Under the pieces are notes generated by a model. It saw only the letters and a list, made by a program, of their open reading frames with translations. It made no database searches and was not told the origin of the DNA. Source: Schizochytrium sp. CCTCC M209059 (lineage: Eukaryota; Sar; Bigyra; Thraustochytrida; Thraustochytriidae). Taken from it: 64,000 nucleotides of DNA. The DNA is taken from positions 29,215 to 93,214 of the forward strand of contig KN805374.1 in the NCBI GenBank assembly GCA_000818945.1. The letters are read 5' to 3'. Position numbers and translations under genes: made by a program. Positions 48,401 through 57,786 of the stretch are shown here, in pieces; position 1 is the first letter of the stretch; each line of letters opens with the position of its first letter.

Positions 48401-51400
48401 TGACCGCGCTCAGTACACCGGCACCTCCCGCAAGCGGTGATCCGGAAGACGGCTCAGCGTCAGCGTGGTCTATCATGACACTTGCCCCAGTCACCTGCTT
48501 TGTCGGTGCAGAAGGCTTCAAACAGGCCTCCAGAGAGGCTTGCAATCGCATCGACAGCATCGGGCTGTCCATGGTCACCTCAAGCAAAGATCTCGGAATT
48601 TGTTCCACCTTGCTCATGGTTTCACAGAGCGTTTTCACGCAGCTAGCAAAGTGCGAGTGCGCGCTGAGATCCTTCGCTGACGTCTGCGCCGGAGGATCGT
48701 GAGACCGAGAATGACCACGGCGACCCTGCACATGGCGTTTTGCCAGGTCAGACGTCTTGCTGTGCATGGCGTCGATCTCCTCGAGGTAGGTAAGGATGTT
48801 TTGAAGATTGAACAAACGCTCGCCCTTGGAAAAGACATCGTCGCGACGAGCCGTGTACTGCTGCGCCAAGTCCTTGCAGCACTGCACCTCATGCTGTAAT
48901 TCATCAGCAAGAGCAGGGCCTGTTTGCGACAGTCGCAGAATACGCTCAAACAAAGAATGAATGCTGTCATTCGTTCTTTCGGTTTCTGTTGCAGACCGCG
49001 TCTCCCCGCTACACCGGTTACTATCGACGTCGCCGCCACAAGCATTGCACTGAAGAGCGGGCGGTCTCTTGCCTCGACGACCTTGCGATGGCTGCGCGCA
49101 TGCCACAACGTTGCGTGCCTTTTGCCCGCTCAAGGCAGATTCCGTTGTTGACGGAATGCTCTGAACCTGGCCATTTTCCTTTGCTTTGGATTTCGTGGCT
49201 GCCTCGCTGACGACTGTTGAAGCCTTACCGTTTGTAGCTGTGCCCCGTTTTTTCCGCCTGGCCGGGCGCTGTTTGTTCGTTATGTCTGGCGCAAAATTTG
49301 CGACATAGCAGGACAAACGCCTTTTCCCATCCGGGAAGAGCGTAGACTTTAGTTTGAGTTCAGGCAGCCACGCTGGCATACGGCCATTGCTGCTGCCGCT
49401 GCCGTTGCTGCCGCCGCCAACACCGCACGAAAAATCCAATGCGCAAGTGCTTGCGCAGCCTTGACCACATTCACAACACAAAGGCGCTTCGCCCAAATAA
49501 ATGGGAACGAGCCCGACACTAGCAAAACATGCAGACGCGCAGCGCTTCGTGACTACCCAGCCATCAGAAAATACGAGCGAGCCAGGCGCTTCTCCACCAG
49601 CAGCGTTCGCCTTTTGCCGCCACCCGCAAGCGTGAACGTAGTAGGTTTCCTCGACGAGGAGACCATTGCTCGAAGATGAAGAAGCGCCGAACATGGGATA
49701 ACCTTGCGCCATGTCCGCAAGCACGCATAAACTTGGTGGTAGCGCGCAGTTCGGAATGATGCGCTCGTCCAAAGCGCCGACAGTTTGAACTGGCGGCTCC
49801 GCAACATCAATTTCGTCAAGCTCGCTCAACGCCGCAGCAGCAAAGGCTGGCGAGGCCTGCAAGGCACGCATTTTGAGCTTGGTTTCTGCAAAAGCTGCAG
49901 CGAGGCGCTGCCAGCGGCAACCTGCATCGGACTTGATGAGCACATCGAGTTTGCTCGCACTCACGCCGTAACGAAGCGGCCTTTCGAAGTGACCAGCTGT
50001 GGAAGACGCGATTTCTCCATAGTCCAAACGCGAGTAGACTTCGAGCGTGTCGGCCAAGGCACGATGAAGAGTATCGTTCTCGGCTGTTGCATCATGGTCA
50101 TTATGCTCATGCGCAAGCGCGAACAACTTGTACGACGCAGGCGCGCGGGGCGATTCGCCGTCAATGTAAATTTCTCGCGCGACTTGAAGAACATCCATGG
50201 GCTTGCCTGGAATTTCACCTCGTAGATGTTGTGTAATAGCTTGCAAATCTTGCAAAGAAAAGAGCCGAATTCGCTCCCGCTGGTCGCTGTTCTGCAGCGC
50301 TTCCCATGCTTCGGCTAACTTCACGACACGCGTGTTTCGAAAAGGTTCACGAGCGCACTCGCATGTCTTGTTGCTGGGGGCACTTGACTCGCACGTACTT
50401 TGCAAAGTCAAAGGGCTTGGTAAGCAGGACGGTACGAGATTCCAAGGCCCATATCCCGTCTCAACATCGATGACTTGGCTATATGCAAAAGCCGCTTCGA
50501 TGTCGTCCTCCAAGCCTCCATTGGCTGTCGTTGTGTTCTCGTCATTGGAAGCAGCCGACGCAGTTGCCCTGGCCATCGTGTCTTGGCCGCGAGTGAGCAG
50601 AGCGTCTACGTGGGGTTCGCTGTGGCCGTGCGTAGCCGTCACCAGCCACGGTGGGGCAGCGGTCCAATTCCGTCCAAGATCAAGATCTTCGCAGGAGCTC
50701 AGGGCTTCTACGTTGAAGAACGGTGCAAGCACCTCGTCCATCTCGGCAATCAAAGTCGCGTCGTCCACAGGTGTTTGTTTTGCGATCTCGATACGGAGAC
50801 GCAACAAAACAACAATTTGCGTTGGGGCCGCCGCCCGAAGACAGGAGCACACGAGACGCTGCGCGAGCGCGGCAACCCCGCCGCGGCGCAAAGAGAGTGC
50901 TGTGTCGCCCTCACCCAAGAGCGCAAAGATTACACGCTGCACATTTGCCACATACTGCTCATAGGTTTTCACCAATGCATTGGGACTTATGATGGCAAGT
51001 AATGACCGCATGCACACTTGTAAGACTCGGGCACTCAACGCGCTGCGCACACAACGATTGAGGCCCGTCAGACTATTTCGCGCTCCATGTTGAAATGCCT
51101 CGACATCAATCGCCTCCACGAGCGAGCCAACAAGGCGTCGGCAGTCCTCCAAGGACCGCCGATCGCGCAAGAGGGCACATGTGTCAAGGGTTAGACCTGG
51201 TTTCTTTCCCCCCACCCGGCTTGGATCGAGCGCCACATAAACGAGAAGAGCATCGCACATGATCCAGAGCAAGGTGTCCTCGTCGAGGCCAGATGAGAGA
51301 GGTGATGCGTTATAAAGCTTAGACTTGGCAGCTTGCGTTCCGCCGGCCTCTGGACCTTCGCTCTCGTCCAGTATCCTGAGTCCAAAGTCATTCTGATGCA

Positions 51401-51824
51401 CCGCACCTTTGACAACAAAATTACGGGCCATTTGATCGCTAAGAGCAGCTTCGAAGCGCTTGAAAAGGTCTTGCGTGGCGATTGTTTTGTCGAGCGTGCG
51501 AGCCTGCTGCAACGCCCTCCCGCCGCTCTTTAGTTGCGCGGCATTCCCCGTATGCCTTCCCAAACCAACCAGTGCGCAGCCTTTGCAAAGATGAGCGAGG
51601 GCGAGCTTTCCGTCGCGCTGGAGGGCTTGCGTGGAATCTTTTAGCGCTTCGTCCATGCGCCCCAGGAGCACGTTCGCCTTGGCGCGGCTCGCAAAGAAGG
51701 GCGCCCGCTTCGGGTCTCGGGCAATCAGTCGAGTCATGATCTCCACGGCCTTCGCATACTCGGTCTCTTCCACCGCTGCGCGAAAGGCCTGCACCTCTTC
51801 CAGCACTGCACGCGTGGCCTCCAT
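45432..51824 (-). CDS. Very large TPR and CCCH zinc-finger protein, function unknown
   Basis: 2130 aa from MEATRAVLEEVQAF, the first ATG not in repeat-derived sequence; intronless. N-terminal TPR-like helices (about 15-115: YAKAVEIMTRLIARDPK, FFASRAKANVLLGRMDEALK). A helical region follows to about 700, then a Cys-rich patch (about 770-830; CGWRQK, CCECGQGCASTC) and basic disordered linkers. A coiled coil lies at about 1500-1580. Near the end is one CCCH finger, CRLFLQGNCPEGDACLRRH (about 1912-1930), a typical RNA-binding C-x8-C-x5-C-x3-H. The tail is Pro/Met/His-rich, like RNP low-complexity tails. A post-transcriptional role is plausible. I do not recognise an orthologue. Confidence 0.75.
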   Translation of the reverse strand: MEATRAVLEEVQAFRAAVEETEYAKAVEIMTRLIARDPKRAPFFASRAKANVLLGRMDEALKDSTQALQRDGKLALAHLCKGCALVGLGRHTGNAAQLKSGGRALQQARTLDKTIATQDLFKRFEAALSDQMARNFVVKGAVHQNDFGLRILDESEGPEAGGTQAAKSKLYNASPLSSGLDEDTLLWIMCDALLVYVALDPSRVGGKKPGLTLDTCALLRDRRSLEDCRRLVGSLVEAIDVEAFQHGARNSLTGLNRCVRSALSARVLQVCMRSLLAIISPNALVKTYEQYVANVQRVIFALLGEGDTALSLRRGGVAALAQRLVCSCLRAAAPTQIVVLLRLRIEIAKQTPVDDATLIAEMDEVLAPFFNVEALSSCEDLDLGRNWTAAPPWLVTATHGHSEPHVDALLTRGQDTMARATASAASNDENTTTANGGLEDDIEAAFAYSQVIDVETGYGPWNLVPSCLPSPLTLQSTCESSAPSNKTCECAREPFRNTRVVKLAEAWEALQNSDQRERIRLFSLQDLQAITQHLRGEIPGKPMDVLQVAREIYIDGESPRAPASYKLFALAHEHNDHDATAENDTLHRALADTLEVYSRLDYGEIASSTAGHFERPLRYGVSASKLDVLIKSDAGCRWQRLAAAFAETKLKMRALQASPAFAAAALSELDEIDVAEPPVQTVGALDERIIPNCALPPSLCVLADMAQGYPMFGASSSSSNGLLVEETYYVHACGWRQKANAAGGEAPGSLVFSDGWVVTKRCASACFASVGLVPIYLGEAPLCCECGQGCASTCALDFSCGVGGGSNGSGSSNGRMPAWLPELKLKSTLFPDGKRRLSCYVANFAPDITNKQRPARRKKRGTATNGKASTVVSEAATKSKAKENGQVQSIPSTTESALSGQKARNVVACAQPSQGRRGKRPPALQCNACGGDVDSNRCSGETRSATETERTNDSIHSLFERILRLSQTGPALADELQHEVQCCKDLAQQYTARRDDVFSKGERLFNLQNILTYLEEIDAMHSKTSDLAKRHVQGRRGHSRSHDPPAQTSAKDLSAHSHFASCVKTLCETMSKVEQIPRSLLEVTMDSPMLSMRLQASLEACLKPSAPTKQVTGASVMIDHADAEPSSGSPLAGGAGVLSAVMSLATSAGRAAREDARAEASALHEASVKEGALLAFCADFLGPLSRVSEEICVAAAVNPYEGLLATPRKSGDEKMSMEREKEGEEGEIADASVDKQGDPEITERWDDWRQEIASKLREPLEMHEVQTIAWKQEQFFAGRPGLELGQQEARRIAKTAGVFYPTPRMALDLDLSEREAILDLVLAAAQVLVAVRQVQVAGKEAAANAPLSDARMDDEEVTTKVQAIFKDQLVLVNNTVHLDAALSQQVQQNFTCEDDLCHVRELIISAQHRLRALKRDYEASLENLGAVERALRRNVTMRFQFFTAAIAQLLVNRVEEIAHQSAVNAKHRATLLNQVEPASLALGAGGGGATKTRKSKSKRKTRSGKSVSEQEGAPQEIRSYSSNDTLGMTENGIGKSKDKEEQQQQQQEAGTSSVLQDMKTLEQDVYHDDPPPCTQGPFLEKDELSVDDCPESWTTVSVRRKGNRHAKSDKTQHTDASADREARDTEGKQFQTQAKEKMEFCRENGKSTKGVRDRATAQVIGDVEKESVPLHSSHAAALTKDGRSKDDASKQKSSDVAQSPESEIASKSSQKTSLADRGNGDVQANGSTSQPLCLTEKGTRGDAVTQAPPDSNSSETGAVSPATAETSTKNDEKINNRKKKKNRKKSSKSKKPEAVSQNGVDKAAVDVLQNGVDKPTVNVSQNGVDKAAVDTSRNGVDKPTVAALDAETARESSTLSASSTEETFEHAPAPVPAPAPAQKSGVPALSSSEKAHEPTGTSETAAGAKGNGPPVVDICRLFLQGNCPEGDACLRRHVTPVQLHDEMLAWAQGQTIASERLSVAGQGESEASGAANSNVEVGQTPPIQNVVAPEQPQPGTQFVQVGQHVGPPGNFWPPYLQAYMQNGMMPFAPSFHPPHPPPPQPMMHVPLGPMPGPSGHEMYYPTPYMMPGYPSPPPPFLPMPPQHPYYLHAMPPHATMMPMQESHQHVGQQDKVQRDENEPTSAQERSEAEG
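46298..46441 (-). repeat. 12-residue coding tandem repeat (36-nt period, four units)
   Basis: Inside the TPR/CCCH gene. Units read QNGVDKAAVDVL, QNGVDKPTVNVS, QNGVDKAAVDTS and RNGVDKPTVAAL, alternating AAVD and PTV types. The alternation suggests that a two-unit block was duplicated. Confidence 0.8.
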
Positions 51825-53007
51825 GGCTGCGCCCCTCCGCGTGCGCTCCTCGTCTCCGTCCTCGTCCTCTGTCCTTTTGTCGTCTTCGACCTTCTCCGTC
51901 TTCTTCTGGGTCTGCCTGCTTGGCTTGGCTTGGCTTGGCTTGGCTTGGCTTGGCTTGGCTTGGCTTGGTCGGTCTACCAGCATATACGTACTTGAACAAA
52001 AAGAAGAGGGGGGCGACGACACAACAACGAGCCAGAACAGAAAGCACTTCTCACTCCAACTAAGCTTCGCCTGTTGGAGCTTTGCGCGATGCATTGCAGC
52101 TGCGCAAGGCACCGATGAAAGCGAAATTTGCGGCATGAATTTGGCTCAGCAAGCAGCTTCGCGAGCCCAGGTGGAAATAACCTTGCTGGTCGAGCATCTG
52201 CATTTGCAACGGGACTCGGATGAAAAGAGCAAATCAGCACGTTTCCTTACTTTGAAGATACAATTTCGGTTTATTGACGTGGCGAAGTTAGGCCTAGTCA
52301 TGATTGAGTGAGTGAAAACTGTCCCGCACAAAGAGAGCCAATAAACAGGCCCAGAGAGTTGTAAATCAACGGTTGGTCATCACAAACGGCCAAGATCATT
52401 CGCTTTCCAAGGTATTTGGTTGACAGAGAATGCGAGACTGTGCAAAACAGTGAAATCTCTTTTGCTTTTCTGAACATTGCAAAACCAGGAGGCCAACTTT
52501 TTCTTCTTGTTGTAGTACGAATTATAAAGTACTCGGCGGCCAAAAATCAAGGGACCCATACTCACAGTTTTGCAGCACAATCACATCGCAAATCAAAGAT
52601 ATTGAAGCCCGCCAATGACTCGCCTTTTCGTTGCTGCGCACAACGCGCTTGCGACGATAGAAGAGCCACTCGCGACTGCGACTACGACCGAGACGGTCGG
52701 GCCACGTCGAAGCGGTCCATCCATGCCCGGTTGGCGAACGGGCCTAATGATATTACGTATTCCGAGTCAGGCCGCCCCCTTCAGAAATGTGCCAACGGGC
52801 AGAGTCGATCTGGCACACCCCGCGCAGGCCATCCCGTCGCAGCGCGTCCCGACGCAGGCAAGGCGGGCATCGCTCCAAGCCCGGGAGAGACCCGCGAGAG
52901 CTTCGGTGGCCGTGCCCTCTGCGCAGATCGTCTCGCCGCGTCGAGGTCGCCGGCGTGCGAGAGGCATCGGCGCGACGGAGACAGAGAGCATCGATCGATT
53001 GTGCGGC
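51825..53007. other. Divergent region with TTGGC repeat
   Basis: Between the TPR/CCCH gene (-) and the ankyrin gene (+). A (ttggc)n tract of about ten 5-nt units lies at 51919-51968. TAGGCCTA is at 52289-52296. From about 52615 the plus frame is open into the ankyrin gene, but its first 131 codons are Arg/Pro/Ala-rich and look like translated 5' UTR. Confidence 0.45.
52289..52296. repeat. TAGGCCTA palindromic octamer, copy 5
   Basis: Exact palindrome in the divergent region. Shares the 14-nt context gaagttaggcctag with copy 2 at 4217-4224. Confidence 0.55.
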
Positions 53008-55287
53008 ATGGCGCCGACTTCGACGCCGTCAACCACGACGAAGACGATGGCCCCGCGACGTGGCACCGATAGTGCGGATGGCGAGGAGGCGGAGGCCGCC
53101 GCTGCCCTCGAGGATCTCATCGCCAAGGCCTGCAAAGCGGGCCGCACAGATGTGGTCAAGGCGGCGCTCGAGCAGCACGGGTTCCACGTCGACGCGCCAG
53201 TCCACGTCGACGTCGGCAGTGACAACGAGCAGAGCAGCACAGGCGCGGCTGCAGAGCCACGGAAGCGCCGGTCAACAGCACTTCACATTGCGTGCGTAAA
53301 TGGCCAAGTGGACGTAGTCCGCGCTCTGCTTAAACTCGGCGCGCGGGCGGATGTGGAGGATGAAGAGGGCCGGAAGCCGGCCGAGGTTGCCAGCCAGGCC
53401 GTGCGACAGGCTCTCGAGCAAGAACTCTTGCAGCAAGTGGCAGCAGGCGACCTCGAAAAGGTTCGCGGTCTGCTCCATGGCGGCGTCAATGCTAACGCTA
53501 ATGACGGGACCGCGGCCCACGCAACGATTCTGCACTGGGCTGCCTCTTTCGGACAGCCTCGCGAGCTTTTGCAGGAACTCGTCAATGCTGGTGCCGTGCT
53601 CGAAGCCTGCAATGACAAAAAGCGGACCCCCATGCACGAGGCGTGCGAAGGAGGCCACGTGGAAACAGCGAGCGCTCTCCTGGAGCTTGGGGCAAGCCCA
53701 GACGCGCGCGACGTTGATGGACACTTGCCTGCCGAGCTTGCCAAAACCCAGGCCCTGCGATCTGCGTTCGCCGCCCTGTTTGGCCAACTCGACCAGTTTC
53801 CAAAAGGTGGGGGTGAAAACGAAGAGAGCAAAGGTCGTGAATTCAAGGGATCAGAGGCTCTCTCCGAGTCCTCCGCCTCCTCCTCCAAGGATGGCGTGGC
53901 CAAGTCCACTTCTGCGGAGACCAGACACAATGTTATTGTCAATGGACAAGAGGTAGCAAGCACGGACCATCATCTCGTGGATAAGGACGAAGTTCACGAA
54001 TTGCGGCGCATGGTCGAAGAGAAGGATCTTACGATTGTGGCGCTCCGCGAGACAGTCGAGTCCCTCTTGGAAGAGAATGGCGTGCTCAAGTACATTTCCA
54101 AATTGCAAGATGAGTTCCGGAGTGTCTCTTCGCAGTTGCAGCGTGTCGCGGACCACAAGGAGCACTTACAGAGCATGTACGTAAAGTGCGACATGGAGCT
54201 GGAGCGCTGTTTGCAGGAGAACGCAATGTTGCGATCCGCGCTTCACGAAAAAGAGGAACGCCTCTTGTCGCTCCTTGACGAAACTGCTTCCGCTGTGTCG
54301 CGACGCGTTTCTCTTGGGTCCGCGACGGATGGCGCGCACCGCCTCCGGTCTCATGCAAGCTCCGACGCGCGTTTTAAAACGCATGCACCTACATCCTCGA
54401 CTGCCAAACAGCCCGGAGCACTCGAAAATCCGCAGGAACAGCAGCAGGGACAGCAGCAAAGCCAAGCAAACAAAGACGACAAACATTCTGTGGACGACGA
54501 TCAACGCCCAGAAACACGTGTGACAATGTCTAAAAATGTTTCCGAAGATGGGGGAACAAGCACGTTGCCAAACGTGCACGCTTTGTCACCAAGACGACGA
54601 AAGAGGTCGATGGAACGTAGCGAGTCGATCGAGTGCATTCTCATGGAGCGGGATCGACTCGGAAAAGAGCTCGAGGCCGAGCGAAGGCTCCGCTTTAGCG
54701 AAGCACGCCTCCATCTCGGCTACGCGAGCGATCTGAGGAAACAGCTTCAAGAGGCGCAAGAAGCTCTTGCGGACATTGCTGCTGGCGGTGGGACAACGGA
54801 GGGCGTAAACGCTGGTGCCGCCAAAAGCTCGGGAAAGTCGAACAAGAGCAAGAATAAGGCATCAAAAAAGAAGGAGAAGGGGAACACGGCCGTGTCGGAA
54901 GCGGGAGGTCGTTCCGAGCAGAGTGGCTCAGCAGCGCGCGGAGGGGCTTTGCGTGTGGGAGAAGGAAAGGATGCGCAGCTCGATGGCGACGATGACAGTG
55001 ACTCCTCGTCCGACTCCTCTGACTCAGAAGATGAGCAGGGGGGTGGAATCTTTTCGGCAATTTACAACTCTATCTTTGGCGATGACGACGACGACGACGA
55101 CGATTCGGGCTCGGACTCGCAGTCAGAGTATGGTTCAGACGACGGGAATTTTGACGGTGAAGAGGAGGAGAACAGGGCAGGCAAAAATGCTGCAAACCTA
55201 GAATCGAGCAAGAAGACCAAGAACAGCGATAACAAGAGTATGAAACAAAAGAAGAAGGCCAAGAAAGAGAAGAAGGCAAAAAGGTAG
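53008..55287 (+). CDS. Ankyrin-repeat and coiled-coil protein
   Basis: 759 aa from MAPTSTPSTTTK; an in-frame ATG at 52615 would add 131 low-complexity residues, and MAPRRG at 53047 is another option. Ankyrin repeats occupy about 87-254: STALHIACVNGQVDVVRALL, ATILHWAASFGQPRELLQEL and TPMHEACEGGHVETASALL. A coiled coil follows at about 324-428 (VHELRRMVEEKDLTIVALRE), with a second helical block at about 530-595. The tail alternates Asp/Ser-rich acidic runs with a Lys-rich end. It is probably an adaptor or scaffold. No orthologue recognised. Intronless. Confidence 0.75.
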   Translation: MAPTSTPSTTTKTMAPRRGTDSADGEEAEAAAALEDLIAKACKAGRTDVVKAALEQHGFHVDAPVHVDVGSDNEQSSTGAAAEPRKRRSTALHIACVNGQVDVVRALLKLGARADVEDEEGRKPAEVASQAVRQALEQELLQQVAAGDLEKVRGLLHGGVNANANDGTAAHATILHWAASFGQPRELLQELVNAGAVLEACNDKKRTPMHEACEGGHVETASALLELGASPDARDVDGHLPAELAKTQALRSAFAALFGQLDQFPKGGGENEESKGREFKGSEALSESSASSSKDGVAKSTSAETRHNVIVNGQEVASTDHHLVDKDEVHELRRMVEEKDLTIVALRETVESLLEENGVLKYISKLQDEFRSVSSQLQRVADHKEHLQSMYVKCDMELERCLQENAMLRSALHEKEERLLSLLDETASAVSRRVSLGSATDGAHRLRSHASSDARFKTHAPTSSTAKQPGALENPQEQQQGQQQSQANKDDKHSVDDDQRPETRVTMSKNVSEDGGTSTLPNVHALSPRRRKRSMERSESIECILMERDRLGKELEAERRLRFSEARLHLGYASDLRKQLQEAQEALADIAAGGGTTEGVNAGAAKSSGKSNKSKNKASKKKEKGNTAVSEAGGRSEQSGSAARGGALRVGEGKDAQLDGDDDSDSSSDSSDSEDEQGGGIFSAIYNSIFGDDDDDDDDSGSDSQSEYGSDDGNFDGEEEENRAGKNAANLESSKKTKNSDNKSMKQKKKAKKEKKAKR

Positions 55288-55728
55288 ACCCGCGATACAC
55301 AGGCCTCACTTTCCTTGCCAGACCTTCGTAGAGGCCGGCCAGTCTGCAGAGACCAAGGAACAACTTTACGTATCGACGACGGCAGGTCAGTAAACACCCA
55401 AACTGACCAAGAAACAAATCAACGAACGGACAAACCAACAAGCAAACAAATAAACATACATACATACATACGTACCAAGAACACTCAAGTGGCAAATTTG
55501 CCGTGTGAGCCTGCGCCTGCAACCGTCTGGACGGTAGCGGACCAAGAAAGAAGGAAGGAGTGAAATAAAAATGCAACGTAAGCTTACTTTCGATTATGAC
55601 GTAGACGCCACCAACACCAACAATGAAATCTACAGTTTGCCGTTTTCAGTATGTATTTTTCTAGCCAAGTCTCTGTGCAATGTAGCTTATTGCTAGTCAA
55701 TTGGGCGGGAGATGTGCAGGTTGCCATG
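55288..55728. other. Convergent intergenic region
   Basis: Between the ankyrin gene (+) and a kinase gene (-). Contains a caaac/aaac repeat zone at about 55400-55455 and a (cata)n run at 55454-55472. No gene. Confidence 0.5.
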
Positions 55729-57786
55729 TCATGCCATGTTGAGATGGTGAAGTGCAAGCAGATCATCTCCCACCTTGACGAGCTCCTGCATCCCTTCGAC
55801 CTTTGGAGATGCAGGCGAAAGTGGTGGCAATCTATCGCGAAGGCCATCTTCGAGGAGCAAGTCAGCTTCTGTTTCGACCTGCAGCGCAGAAGATTGTAGC
55901 GCCGCAGACCCTGATCGTTTAGCATTATGCGATGAGGATACAGGCATGGTGAAGGCAAGTCCTAGTCCTCCTGAACCTTTTCCTCCTCCCCCTCCTACTG
56001 CTGCTGCCGCCGCCGCCGCTACGACTGGGCCCGCCGAAAAGGACTTGGGCGATTTAGAGACGACAGTAGGCGTGACATTGTGATTGGTCATAAAGGGGTG
56101 GTCCTCGAGCTCGTGAGTTCGGAGGCGCGAAGCGGGATTGCGCACAAGGAGCGCGAGAAGGAAGTCCTTGCACTCTGCGGATCGAGTCGCTTGCTCTTCC
56201 ATGGCGTACACGCACGACTTGAAATTGATGTGGTGCGTGATGGCATGCGGATACACTTCGCTGCTTCGACGCATCCTCGGATGGTGATGGAGAACTTCGT
56301 CCTTGGACGCGAGTAGGTTCGGCGCCGAATTTGTCCCGACGAGGCCAGAGCATGTAACGCTTGAGACGACATTATCGTGGGCGTTATAGCTGCGCTTGTG
56401 CGAATGACCTCCAAGGACATCCTCGCCTTCTTGCTCTTCGCCTTCCTTTTCCTCGACACTTTGGCCCGTTCCGGCACGGGGACGCGTGGTCATCAATTGT
56501 TGTCCGAAAATAGCCTTGACGGCGCCAACACAGCGGAGCAGCTCGCGATCGAATTGCTGGGCGTCATGCAGGTGCTCGTATGCGTATGCAGGCATCCAAA
56601 CCTCCGCGAAGCGGCCATGTCCGAGGAGCATCTCGAGCAGCACGCATCCGAGGCTCCAGACATCGAGCGTCTCGCTCGAATATGCTGGATCGACAAGCAT
56701 CTCAGGTGCAAAAAATCCAGGGGTTCCACAAAAATCGTCGAGCGTCATGTGCTTGGCGTGGTACGTGCTGAGCCCAAAGTCGACGAGCTTGACATGGCCT
56801 CGAGCATCGATGAGAATATTCTCGGGCTTGATGTCGCGATGCACGACCTCGTGCGTGAACAAGTATCGCACGGCGGAGCAAAGCTGCTTAAAAACGCTCT
56901 GCACGAATTTCTCCTCGGCAGGGCCGGGACGCACGCGATAATGCTCGAAAAGGTCCATGCCGCCCTTTTCCTGGACGAGATAGAGGTACTTTTCAGTGTG
57001 ACAAACGTCGACAAGCCGGGCGATGCACGGGTGGTCAAGATCTCGCAGGAGGCGAATTTCGTTGTTGACGCGGCCCATGTTGCGAACGTCGGTGACTCTG
57101 TCCTTAACGATGCGCTTCACGGCGAGATCCTCGGGAAGAAAGCCACTCTTGGCCAGAAGGAGCGCGGGGCCGTCGCGAACAGCTTTGACCGTGGCAAATT
57201 GCCCTTCGCCAAGCACGCGCCCAGCGAGCCAGTCGCCGACCTCTTCGTCGGTCTCGCGGAGGTTGCTCTGCATGGCGGGGATGCTTTCGAAGCCGGCAAT
57301 GTGATTTGGGATGTAGTCCCAAAGCACCTGGCGCAGCTTGAGCTTGTGCGCATCGTATTTTTCTCGGAGAGCCACAAATTCTTCAAAGAGCTCATTTTGT
57401 TGACGGTGAAAGGTCTTGATAGATTTGAGAGCCACCTTGAGATTGTGGTCGAGTTCCTGGGCCTCGCGCGTCTTTCTCGCGAGAGCGTTCTCGAGGTCTC
57501 GAGCATTGCGGAGTCTCTCCTCGTTGCCCTTGCTGTACGACATGTCCCCGCTATCAATGGAAAAGGATCGTCTTGACCTGCTCGTGGATGCGGACGAGTG
57601 CGACTCCAGAGGGGCATCGAGTTGCAGATGCAGCAGCACGACTGACTCCTTGTTGCTGGCGCCCATGACCGAGCTGCCGGCTACAATTTCGCATTCGTGG
57701 CCTGCATTGCGGAGGACCTGCGCGAGAAGGACGTCGGCCTGGAGTTCATTGTCTTTGTGGTTGAGCGTCCTGATGACAACAACCAT
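55729..57786 (-). CDS. Serine/threonine protein kinase with N-terminal coiled coil
   Basis: 685 aa, intronless, ATG at the frame start. Residues about 85-155 form a coiled coil (RLRNARDLENALARKTREAQ...). The kinase domain starts at about 190 with GEGQFATV, then Lys in DLAVKRIVKD, HRDIKPENILI (about 314), DFGLS (about 336) and GTPGFFAPEM. All catalytic residues are present. The overall motifs (HRDIKPEN, GTPGFFAPE, DVWSLGCVLLEMLLG) are CAMK/AGC-like. A disordered insert of about 110 residues splits the C-lobe before DFLLALLVRNPASRL. The tail is Gly/Ala-rich then Leu-rich. The specific subfamily is not recognised; possibly a stramenopile-specific kinase. Confidence 0.82.
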   Translation of the reverse strand: MVVVIRTLNHKDNELQADVLLAQVLRNAGHECEIVAGSSVMGASNKESVVLLHLQLDAPLESHSSASTSRSRRSFSIDSGDMSYSKGNEERLRNARDLENALARKTREAQELDHNLKVALKSIKTFHRQQNELFEEFVALREKYDAHKLKLRQVLWDYIPNHIAGFESIPAMQSNLRETDEEVGDWLAGRVLGEGQFATVKAVRDGPALLLAKSGFLPEDLAVKRIVKDRVTDVRNMGRVNNEIRLLRDLDHPCIARLVDVCHTEKYLYLVQEKGGMDLFEHYRVRPGPAEEKFVQSVFKQLCSAVRYLFTHEVVHRDIKPENILIDARGHVKLVDFGLSTYHAKHMTLDDFCGTPGFFAPEMLVDPAYSSETLDVWSLGCVLLEMLLGHGRFAEVWMPAYAYEHLHDAQQFDRELLRCVGAVKAIFGQQLMTTRPRAGTGQSVEEKEGEEQEGEDVLGGHSHKRSYNAHDNVVSSVTCSGLVGTNSAPNLLASKDEVLHHHPRMRRSSEVYPHAITHHINFKSCVYAMEEQATRSAECKDFLLALLVRNPASRLRTHELEDHPFMTNHNVTPTVVSKSPKSFSAGPVVAAAAAAAVGGGGGKGSGGLGLAFTMPVSSSHNAKRSGSAALQSSALQVETEADLLLEDGLRDRLPPLSPASPKVEGMQELVKVGDDLLALHHLNMA

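Noticed and set aside
51919..51968. KPSQA repeat as an N-terminal extension of the TPR/CCCH protein
   Set aside because: It is a translated (ttggc)n microsatellite upstream of a better ATG next to conserved TPR helices.
52615..53007. Longer N-terminus for the ankyrin protein
   Set aside because: 131 Arg/Pro/Ala-rich residues without pattern, typical of translated GC-rich leader. Left as an alternative start only.
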